Shown here: in pieces, positions 55,647 to 62,508 of the stretch | Layout: the number at the start of each line of letters is the position of its first letter | Numbering within the stretch: position 1 is the first letter of the stretch | DNA from: Rahnella variigena | GTDB taxonomy: Bacteria; Pseudomonadota; Gammaproteobacteria; Enterobacterales; Enterobacteriaceae | Direction: 5' to 3' | Length of the DNA stretch: 64,000 nucleotides | NCBI RefSeq assembly: GCF_003610915.1 | Contig: NZ_NSDJ01000001.1 | Location: 4,692,374 to 4,756,373, forward strand | Notes under the pieces: generated by a model | Databases searched by the model: none | Told to the model about the DNA's origin: nothing | What the model saw: only the letters and a program-made list of their open reading frames with translations | Made by a program: the position numbers and the translations under genes

Positions 55647-57074
55647 TCATCTCTTAGCAAGCTCTTTTAATAAAGATAGTGTATTTTCGTATTCATTAAT
55701 TTTCGAGTGACTAATACAGCCAAAACTCGCTAAATAATAAAAACACCCTGTCAACACATTATATCTATCCGTGAAGCTACCTGGATTCTTTTTCGCATGA
55801 TCAAACATAGCTCTTACTTTTCTTCTGTACGCCCTAGTAGGCTGCACTTTTTTATTAACTACTAAACCAGTTACTATTTGTCGAGAATTAGTTGCAGCAA
55901 CCCGTGTTTTCCCGTCATTAATATCAAAACCACTCTCATTTAGACACCTAAATATAGTTTCTCTTCCAAGTTCCATAGTCAGCCGATCATTTGAACTGAT
56001 GGTTATATCATCAGCATATCTTGAATAATTGTAATCAAATAACACACCCTGCTCAGTTAAAAAACAATCCATTTTGTAAAGAATTGAATTACTTAAGATA
56101 GGACTACTAGGAGCGCCTTGCGGTAATCTATCATTATATGTGCAGAGTTCAGAAACAATTTTAGCAAGTTTATTTTCAAAACCATTTTCAATTAAAGCAG
56201 TAAAGATCATTTTTTTAGTTATAGATCCAAAAAAATCCTTAACATCTATATTCAGAACAAATTTTTTACCGACATGAATTTGTGCATTGTGTCTTATTGA
56301 CTGACCTTTCTTATATGAAAAACAGAAATCGTGAACAGGTAATTTATTTAATAAAAAATCTGACAACCATCTTTGTATAACCTTCAGAAAGGTTCTGGGT
56401 GCATCAATCACCCGCTCCCCACCAGATTTTTTAATAACTGGAAAGGTGCGATAATGCTTCTGCTTATTTTTCACAATCGATGTGATAAGTCTAATTGATA
56501 TTCCGATCGCTTCGCTTAAATCAACAACACTTCGAAGTTCACCATCGAAATAATTAGCATCAAAAGAATAAAATGTGGGTATCAAAGGGACGCCATCAGC
56601 AACTTCGTTCGGACCAATAGAAAATTGCTCAGAGACCAGCGACCAAACAGCAGTTTGGTCGGCGACCAAACTGCTGTTTGGTCGCTGTGCATCTTTAATT
56701 TCAACAGCTTTACGTATGAATGACGAAACATCATTCGTTTCCTCATCGAAAATTGCTGATGGCTGTTTAAGACTACCACGATAAGCATTCTTAAGCAAAA
56801 ACAATCGCATTCTATCCCTTAAATGCCTTAGTCTTTTATTTAACCGATTATTACCTTTCGCGGTAATGCTATATCGCGTTGGCTTTTGGGAAACCCTAGC
56901 TATATCATTAAGTTCTATCAATGCTAAAACTTCAATCACAATAGCATCACGAGATGGCATTGCATCTTTATCTTTTAAAACTGATGTCAAAAAATTATAA
57001 ATATCGCTAATAGTGGCAGGTTGTATAACTGCAATAGCCCAACTCAATATATCTCTGCGAATAGAAAGTGTCAT
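55647..57074 (-). CDS. retron-type reverse transcriptase with N-terminal winged-helix-like domain
   Basis: Reverse transcriptase of 475 residues. Retron hallmarks are present: NAxxH as 'NAQIH' (263-267) and VTG (401-403). The RT core follows in order: 'LNIDVKDFFGSI' (275-285), 'LPQGAPSSPILSN' (317-329) and the catalytic 'YADD' (353-356). Residues about 1-90 look like a winged helix ('ISDIYNFLTSVLKD', 'ARVSQKPTRYSIT'). Between them, residues 130-146 are encoded entirely by a perfect 51-bp palindrome. The start overlaps the upstream stop (ATGA). I infer a defence retron; no msr-msd RNA has been located with certainty. Confidence 0.9.
   Translation of the reverse strand: MTLSIRRDILSWAIAVIQPATISDIYNFLTSVLKDKDAMPSRDAIVIEVLALIELNDIARVSQKPTRYSITAKGNNRLNKRLRHLRDRMRLFLLKNAYRGSLKQPSAIFDEETNDVSSFIRKAVEIKDAQRPNSSLVADQTAVWSLVSEQFSIGPNEVADGVPLIPTFYSFDANYFDGELRSVVDLSEAIGISIRLITSIVKNKQKHYRTFPVIKKSGGERVIDAPRTFLKVIQRWLSDFLLNKLPVHDFCFSYKKGQSIRHNAQIHVGKKFVLNIDVKDFFGSITKKMIFTALIENGFENKLAKIVSELCTYNDRLPQGAPSSPILSNSILYKMDCFLTEQGVLFDYNYSRYADDITISSNDRLTMELGRETIFRCLNESGFDINDGKTRVAATNSRQIVTGLVVNKKVQPTRAYRRKVRAMFDHAKKNPGSFTDRYNVLTGCFYYLASFGCISHSKINEYENTLSLLKELAKR
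56637..56687. repeat. perfect 51-bp palindrome inside the RT gene
   Basis: Arms 56637-56661 and 56663-56687 are perfect reverse complements (25 bases each) around one base at 56662. Each arm is itself a smaller hairpin (GACCAAAC/GTTTGGTC), so the motif occurs four times. It occupies exactly 17 codons in frame, encoding QRPNSSLVADQTAVWSL, so it reads as an in-frame insertion between the winged-helix-like and RT domains. Confidence 0.97.
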
Positions 57075-57730
57075 TTTAGTTTCCTTTTACCTCTACCAGA
57101 ATTATTATAAACACTTCTTTTCCTTACTAAATACGTCACTATTTCCTGTACACCATTGTCTTGCAAATACTTTATATCATACCTCTTTGGTATATTATCA
57201 TTTGCATATAAAAGGCATCCATCCATGAAATATCTTTCATTAGTATCAGCGATTGAAACTATACAGATATCCAATTCATTTAATTTCATATCCTTATGAC
57301 TTAACAAAAAAGTAAATAATGACAACTGGCTAAGAGTCTTATTATCTCCGAGAAAGATGATTATTGAACTACAATTTTTATTAACTATAAAATTAGCCTC
57401 ATCTAAATGCCAGTATGATGAGTCTTCATAGAACTCAGGGGAACTCTCGTAGAGAATAAAACCCTGTTTTATAAGTTCCCCTTTCAATTCCTTATATACA
57501 TTCAAGATATTTAAATCGCTTTCAGAACATGGACAAAGAAGAATTTTATACTCACGTTCCTCCCCTTCTTTCGCAATTATACCCTCTGCTTCTAATAATA
57601 TTTCGGTGGGCAGCGTACCATAATGAATATTAGTAATATTATGATTAATTACATCAGCATGTATTTTACCAGCTGTTATACCTCCACTCTGAGAGTCTGA
57701 TTCAACCGCCACCTCATCTTTTATTGCCAT
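57071..57730 (-). CDS. retron-associated Rossmann-like protein with GGITAGK leader
   Basis: Not assigned. The 219 residues have an N-terminal signature 'QSGGITAGKIHADVINHNITNIHYG' (about 15-38) shared with the small protein encoded just upstream. The main domain (about 55-190) alternates strands and helices: 'YKILLCPCSESDLNILNVYKEL', 'IKQGFILYESSPEFYE', 'CSSIIIFLGDNKTLSQLSLFTF', 'LDICIVSIAD'. This recalls TIR or nucleoside-deoxyribosyltransferase-like Rossmannoid effectors, types known with other retrons, but no catalytic residue is certain. It overlaps the RT by 4 bases and the upstream gene by 10. Confidence 0.7.
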   Translation of the reverse strand: MAIKDEVAVESDSQSGGITAGKIHADVINHNITNIHYGTLPTEILLEAEGIIAKEGEEREYKILLCPCSESDLNILNVYKELKGELIKQGFILYESSPEFYEDSSYWHLDEANFIVNKNCSSIIIFLGDNKTLSQLSLFTFLLSHKDMKLNELDICIVSIADTNERYFMDGCLLYANDNIPKRYDIKYLQDNGVQEIVTYLVRKRSVYNNSGRGKRKLK

Positions 57731-57927
57731 AATTTGGTGAATCCATCAAAAATAAAAACACCAACAGTAATTATAGAAGATATAACCCCAAGAAAAATGA
57801 TAATTTTATTAGTTGAGCTGTTTTTTTTCATTACTTGAGTTTTATTATTATCAATATTTATATTTTTTGCATTAACCTTACCAGCAGTAATGCCCCCTTG
57901 CTGTCTGTTACTTTTTACTTTAGCCAT
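57721..57927 (-). CDS. small membrane protein with GGITAGK leader
   Basis: First gene of the retron operon. I start at the ATG at 57927 (68 residues, 'MAKVKSNRQQGGITAGKVN') with GGAA about 10 bases upstream; an open frame to 58011 is unlikely. After the QxGGITAGK segment and an Asn-rich stretch comes one membrane helix ('IIIFLGVISSIITVGVFIF', about 42-60) and a short tail. It is likely a membrane partner or effector of the retron. No known family recognised. Confidence 0.7.
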   Translation of the reverse strand: MAKVKSNRQQGGITAGKVNAKNINIDNNKTQVMKKNSSTNKIIIFLGVISSIITVGVFIFDGFTKLWQ

Positions 57928-58139
57928 AACTAAAAGGTTCCAGATATAGTAAATATTCTGCCGCGCGGCACCGATGCTGATATGATACAGCAAAGTACCA
58001 AACTGTACCAAACCCTATCCACAAGAAAATTACCCCTTTACTTTCAATAAGTTACTCAGTTTTCATTTCCCGATATCAAATTGTAAATAATGTATTTATT
58101 ATACATATCCGGTGATATGACCCGATATAGTCATTAGAT
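57928..58139 (-). other. leader of the retron operon, candidate msr-msd location
   Basis: About 210 bases between the operon's first gene and an IS remnant. Retron non-coding RNAs normally lie upstream of the RT. Here all gene junctions downstream overlap, so this is the only free space. It contains an inverted repeat (ATATCGGGT/ACCGGATAT, one mismatch, 58106-58129) and weak GCTG/CAGC-type repeats, but no long flanking a1/a2 pair could be found. Either the RNA is here but unusual, or the IS insertion has damaged it. Confidence 0.3.
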
Positions 58140-59017
58140 AAATGGTGCAAATAGACCCGTTTTAGCTCCACGCACTTTTCCTTTTCAGCCATCAGCCGGT
58201 ACTCTTCCGGCGTCAAGTTATACAGGGATTAATGAGGCCGCTCGTTGTTATATTCCATCAGCCAGCGTTCAGTGATTTCCCTTGCTTCATTCAGTGTCCT
58301 TAATAGGTAAAAACCCAAGATTTCTGTCCGGTTGTAAGATTGTACGGTTCGACAAACGCAATCTGTGTTGACCTACCTAGCTTAATAAATTCCAGCGGCA
58401 CACCATGGTCTTTAGCCTATTTCGCCAGCGTCAAAGACACAAGTTCTGGAAGATTATCCATCCGCATCTTCAACGAATATCCATGGTTTACCACTATCCT
58501 GCCCAGTACCCTCACGATCCGTTGGGCCAGGATATTCAGGTCGATTTCTATCGCCAGTGCTGCGCGGTCAAAATCGTCCACCACGTTGAAGGTCCGTAAG
58601 CGTTTGCCGCACATCACCGGCTCATTCCGTCGCGCATCCGGCTGGTAACGAAATACAGTCCTGCTCAGCGATAAAGTCCTGCATACCTGGCGTATACTCA
58701 TCGAAAACTGTGCGGTCACGTAGCTGACGTATTCACGCTTTATCGCAAGTTTTAAAGCTTTTTTCAATAACGTCTTCCAGTGCCCGGCACTCGAGGATCT
58801 GGTCGGCAAACATATGTTTCAGCCTGCGGTTTTCATATTCTAGGTCTTTAATCTTTTTGATATCAGAGGCTTCCATACCGCTATATTTTGCTTTCCAGTT
58901 GTAGTACGAGGCTTCAGAGATACCGGCTTAACAGCAGAGATCCTTGACAGTGCGTCCTGCTTCGACGGACTTCAGAACGGCAATGATCTGGCGTTCGGTG
59001 AATCGGGCCTTACGCAT
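58140..59017 (-). mobile_element. IS3-family (IS407/IS2-like) transposase remnant
   Basis: On the minus strand from 59017 an OrfA reads 'MRKARFTERQIIAVLKSVEAGRTVKDLCC', has a premature stop, then continues 'AGISEASYYNWKAKYSGMEASDIKKI'. OrfB remnants follow ('RTFNVVDDFDRAALAIEIDLNI' near 58590-58530) with a further stop in 'YNNERPH*SLYNLTPEEYRL' (near 58235). The central part is shortened and out of frame, so the element is inactive. I could not define terminal repeats. It lies immediately upstream of the retron operon. Confidence 0.8.
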
Positions 59018-59253
59018 GGCGATCTTCTCAGGGGAGATAATTAGTATGTCGAAAGATCTCTAAAAGTGAATGGTTCATTTTCCAGAATACTTACATCACC
59101 GCCTTGTAAAATAACCCTCTTGAATAATATTGCCTATACAGGGCATGCTATTTTAATTAAAAAACCATCATGAAAAGATCACTAAAAAACAACAATACTC
59201 TAAAAGGAAATTATATAATAAATATCATAATTCTCTATAAAAAAACAATAAGC

Positions 59254-59299
59254 AATCGGTAAATACCGATTTGACATTTCTCTGCATTAGCATTAAAGT
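59254..59299 (+). promoter_or_regulatory. promoter with overlapping palindromic operator, for the HEPN-like gene
   Basis: TTGACA (59271-59276) and TAAAGT (59294-59299) with a 17-base spacer form a strong sigma-70 promoter. A perfect 8-base inverted repeat AATCGGTA/TACCGATT (59254-59271) abuts the -35 and is a likely operator. The start codon at 59327 follows at normal leader distance with GGAG upstream. Confidence 0.75.
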
Positions 59300-59326
59300 G
59301 ATAAAAAAGCAATGGAGATATTATGC

Positions 59327-60222
59327 ATGTTTGATTTTGAAGCGCAACATATTAACAACCCTATGTTTAAATTAATAATTTATCTTAATAAGTATGCCCC
59401 TGATAAAATAGAAAATCATGATATTCAATTTTATATGAAAAACCTCCCAACTCACTTTAAAAAAACTTTTTTACTCTGTAGTTAATATTGATAAATTGCA
59501 AAAAGATTCTGACTTTATAAAAAAAATATGATAAAACCGGTGTAATTGGTTCTAACCTAATCGAATACTGCTATTTTAAAATCAGTACAGTATGGGATAT
59601 ATCATATCAAATTGCTGACATGCTTGTTTTTAAAAATAAAAAAGAAAAAAACATCAATAAATATGACTATCTTGAACAAAGGTTTAAAAAATATGCTGGT
59701 GAATTTGATAACCTCCATTTAAAATGGTACAGAGAGATCAATAAAATAAGAAATAAGATAACTCATGGAGGAATAACAATAAACCCATTCTTCATTAATA
59801 GCAGCGATGTCGGTAGTCGTTTCTGTTTTCAGGCTTACACACTTAATTTGGATGACATAGTTACGCCAAATTATATGTATACGAACATATATAATAACAA
59901 TATTAATTTTGCAGATTACTACTTCACCCTGCAAATTAATTTACTATATTCTTATTTAACTGACTTCTTCGATTTTATCTTATTTGAAATGAATGAGGGA
60001 CACAATCACGATTTGAGCAATTTATTCCTAGGAAACTCATCGTTAGATGTTTTTGAGAATAGCCATAAATATTGGCTTTTATCCGACGTTAATCTATTAA
60101 AAAGCATGACTAACGACTTAATCGCCCTCAGTTTATGCAAAGGAAATATAAATAGATTGACAACCATCTCCGATGAGGTAATTAAAAAATATTCTTCTGC
60201 GAACCCTTTCAAAAATGCTTAA
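59327..60222 (+). pseudogene. HEPN-like gene with two frameshifts
   Basis: Three reading frames join into one protein of about 295 residues. The first is 'MFDFEAQHINNPMFKL' from 59327. The second is 'LFYSVVNIDKLQKDSDFI' after a shift in an A/T homopolymer near 59459-59472. The third is 'YDKTGVIGSNLIEYCYFKISTVWDISYQ' after a shift in an A-run near 59519-59526, then an open frame to 60222. The last part contains 'INKIRNKITHGGI', an Rx4H HEPN ribonuclease motif. Both shifts lie in homopolymers, so sequencing error or phase variation is possible. AT-rich, probably acquired. Confidence 0.75.
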
Positions 60223-60488
60223 CAATTCATCACCCGCCTTTGAAGCTTGTGAAAATAACTAATTCACTTTAATCAACACTACCTATTCCAAATATAAACT
60301 AGGCTTATTTAATTAAAAGCCTAGTTTATTTATTATAATACCATTATTGATCCAATATGAAATACAAATGTGTAATTAAGAAATTAATTTTCATACAGCA
60401 TGAAATAATATTTCACAACCACAGAGTTACTCTAGAAGAATGTTTAAACTTGGATTTCCACATTCGGATTGTATAAGGTTAGGATCCA

Positions 60489-60509
60489 GGACCTTTGGTT
60501 AAAAGGTCC
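60489..60509 (-). terminator. hairpin downstream of the small toxin ORF
   Basis: GGACCTTT and AAAGGTCC form a perfect 8-base stem with a 5-base loop, about 22 bases past the toxin stop. No T-run follows, so it is only a possible terminator. Confidence 0.45.
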
Positions 60510-60530
60510 CTTCACCTATCAGAACTATTA

Positions 60531-60605
60531 CTAAGAATAGAACTGCTGAATCAGCTGAAGCACGGCAGCGATCAGGTTAAGTATGCCGATAATAATTGAC
60601 ATCAT
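60531..60605 (-). CDS. TisB/ShoB-like type I toxin peptide
   Basis: A 24-residue hydrophobic peptide starting at tandem ATGs (60605 and 60602). Its core 'ILNLIAAVLQLIQQF' closely resembles E. coli TisB ('LILKLIVAALQLLDAV') and ShoB ('IIIAVLQLILLF'), small membrane toxins of SOS or sRNA-controlled type I systems. An AGGAGC SD sits 5 bases upstream but lies in a hairpin. A divergent sRNA candidate is perfectly complementary to its leader over 19 bases. By analogy it would insert in the inner membrane and depolarise it. Confidence 0.72.
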   Translation of the reverse strand: MMSIIIGILNLIAAVLQLIQQFYS

Positions 60606-60610
60606 AACTA

Positions 60611-60628
60611 GCTCCTTTTATTAGGAGC
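60611..60628 (-). promoter_or_regulatory. SD-sequestering hairpin before the toxin
   Basis: GCTCCT pairs with the toxin's SD AGGAGC across a 6-base loop (perfect 6-base stem). In the mRNA the ribosome site would be closed, as in tisB-like mRNAs whose translation needs processing or a standby site. Confidence 0.65.
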
Positions 60629-60678
60629 ATGACTAGCAACGGGGTACCCTTGAATTGCCTATAACCGCTGCATATCCC

Positions 60679-60697
60679 GCTAGGAACAATTCACCAC
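60679..60697 (-). other. antisense target site in the toxin leader
   Basis: The 19-base sequence GCTAGGAACAATTCACCAC occurs here and again at 61010-61028. An RNA transcribed minus-wise through this copy (the toxin leader) would be perfectly complementary to an RNA transcribed plus-wise through the other copy. It lies about 65 bases upstream of the toxin SD, as the IstR-1 site does in tisB mRNA. Confidence 0.6.
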
Positions 60698-60777
60698 GCA
60701 CCAAGATGGGGCATTGCCAGCACCACCTGCTACAACTAGGCGAGATGGACTTCACTTGCTACATCAAACATTTAGTT

Positions 60778-60807
60778 ATGATAAGCAACGATCAGTCATT
60801 AGATCAA
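60778..60807 (-). promoter_or_regulatory. candidate toxin promoter
   Basis: On the minus strand TTGATC (60807-60802) and TATCAT (60783-60778) with an 18-base spacer. This would start the RNA near 60770 and give a leader of about 165 bases that includes the antisense target. No LexA box was found. Confidence 0.4.
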
Positions 60808-60974
60808 AAGCTCAATTAGAACTATATGAAATATAAATGCCACCTCTAACCTGCTATGTGCTAGCCACAGTTTAAATATGACATTATCTCGGTTTCCATC
60901 GGTGCAATTATGTAGTGAACTCTTATTCCTACCGCTAGAGATGATAATTGTTTATGCTCATTAAGCAAGCTTTT

Positions 60975-61003
60975 TTGCAAACACAGCTTTCGGTGTGTAC
61001 AAT
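60975..61003 (+). promoter_or_regulatory. promoter of the candidate antitoxin sRNA
   Basis: TTGCAA (60975-60980) and TACAAT (60998-61003) have the ideal 17-base spacer. The predicted transcription start falls about 7 bases on, at the first base of the 19-base complementary block (61010). Confidence 0.65.
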
Positions 61004-61009
61004 TTATGG

Positions 61010-61103
61010 GCTAGGAACAATTCACCACAGCTGTTAACAAGGCTACCAACCGAGTTTTCAGTCGCGCCTTATGGAATTTCAGTACTCATAAGGCGCTTTC
61101 TTT
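61010..61103 (+). ncRNA. candidate IstR/OhsC-like antitoxin sRNA
   Basis: Predicted RNA of about 94 nt between a good promoter (60975-61003) and a strong hairpin with a T-rich tail (61064-61103). Its first 19 bases (GCTAGGAACAATTCACCAC) are perfectly complementary to the leader of the divergent toxin mRNA, the arrangement of IstR-1/tisB and OhsC/shoB. The last bases overlap the 3' end of the broken integrase on the other strand. Confidence 0.62.
61064..61096. terminator. 10-bp stem terminator between the sRNA and the integrase remnant
   Basis: GCGCCTTATG and CATAAGGCGC are perfect 10-base arms with a 13-base loop. On the plus strand TTTCTTT follows, fitting the end of the sRNA. On the minus strand the stem contains the integrase stop codon, so it may also end that transcript. 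Confidence 0.7.
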
Positions 61104-62277
61104 AACTAGATTTTCACTATTCTTTCCAAGTAATCCGCCCATACCTGCAACCAACTTCCGGCACTCAGCATCATACTTATACAAATTATAAATCCCTTCA
61201 ACACCACCACGTGTATGCCCCAATACAGCCTCTGCTACCTCATTTGGACACTGCAAACGAGATAACCCCGTTCGTACTGTACGACGCAGATCGTGCGGCG
61301 TCCAATGAGGTATATTAAGCATTTGGCCGCTTTCACGTAAACGCCATGAGTTTTCAGTTAGATACTTCTGCTGGATTGGCTTCTTAGTGGCTTGCGAAGG
61401 AAACAGATATTTGTCAGAGGTAAGTCGTAGTTTTTGAGAAAGTCGATTGCCTGCTCGGATAATTGAACGTAGCGCTCTACCCGGTCTTGGTTTCCCGCAG
61501 ATGAATGGTGCCTTTTTCAAGATCAACATCCTTCCATGCCATATTGCAGACTTCACCGGTACGGCAACCGGTCCAGAGAGTCAGACGTAACACGTTTTTG
61601 ATCGTTGGCGTGTAAGCCGAACCCGGAAGCCATTTAAGGAATTTTGCAAGCTCGTCCTCACTCAGTACTCGTGTTCCACGTCGATTTGTGAGCTTGATTC
61701 TGGTCTGTCGTAAGCTGGATTTTGCTAACAACGCTGGATTCGCAAAACTGTCATCAAAGCGCCCAAGGCCAATTGCAAACTCATATGCGAGTGAAAGTTC
61801 CCTTAGAACATTACCGGCGGGTGCGCGGGCTGCGATAAATGCATTAATTAAATCCATCCTGGCGTAATCTCAGCACAGCTTAAAACCCCCCTCTCCTTTC
61901 GGCTTTCTGTCCGCTTCATCTCTCAACCACCCAACGTTGCCGCTTTTCGGTTTTTGACTCTCTCTTCTAATAATCGTTTTTTCTCATCTTTCAGTTCAGA
62001 CGCCGGACAGCGCCCTTCACTTCTGAGCAGTTTGAGTTCTTGCAACTTCATACGGGCCATTGCAAGCGAGGTTTGCGGGAAGCATCCAATTTTTACCTGT
62101 GACAGCTTATTGGTCACTGGGCTAGTATAGCGGTAGAAAAAAGGTCTTGATTCCAGAAGCGCCGCAAGTCACACGCAAGCCCCGGTTTTCACCCGTATCG
62201 GCTTTGTTTTTGTCCCCAGGCTTCATCATTTCGACCGCTTTGGATGACAAAGGTTTGCCTGCTGGTTTATCCGTCAT
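61086..62277 (-). pseudogene. P4-type tyrosine integrase, frameshifted
   Basis: The original gene began at 62277 ('MTDKPAGKPLSSKAVEMMK') and encoded about 390 residues of a DUF4102-type (P4-like) integrase. A run of six Ts near 62145-62150 breaks the N-terminal 'FFYRYTSPVTNKLSQVKIG'. Further breaks lie between 61857 and 61923, near 61478 (after 'LRETKTG', where 'VERYVQLSEQAIDFLKN' continues in another frame) and near 61430. Catalytic residues are still readable ('TLWTGCRTGEV', 'TPHDLRRTVRTGL', 'LGHTRGGVEGIYNLY'). It lies at the right end of the island next to mutS and is non-functional as read. Confidence 0.88.
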
Positions 62278-62340
62278 ATAAGATCCATTTTATGGCTAAC
62301 CACTTGACTTAATTAGGCTAAAATCCAGCCTTTCTTACCA

Positions 62341-62414
62341 AGTGTAGGTTGTCCGTTTATTGATTACAATTATACCATAACCTACATAACAACCTACACT
62401 TTGACCTACACTTA
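62341..62414. other. right-end integrase arm-site cluster
   Basis: The motif AACCTACACTT occurs as AGTGTAGGTT (62341-62350, inverted), AACCTACA (62379-62386), AACCTACACT (62391-62400) and ACCTACACTTA (62404-62414), just upstream of the integrase remnant. A fifth copy sits at the left island end (36116). Such arrays are typical of integrase arm-type sites in attP. Confidence 0.6.
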
Positions 62415-62508
62415 CACGCGGGTTTTGGTGATTTTTTATGAGACAACGTGATACTTAATGATAATAACTAAAATCAATTTACTTTAAATTCAATGGAATA
62501 AACAAATT

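Noticed and set aside
58340..58648. Plus-strand ORFs within the IS region
   Set aside because: They are antisense to the IS3 OrfB remnant, which is recognisable on the minus strand.
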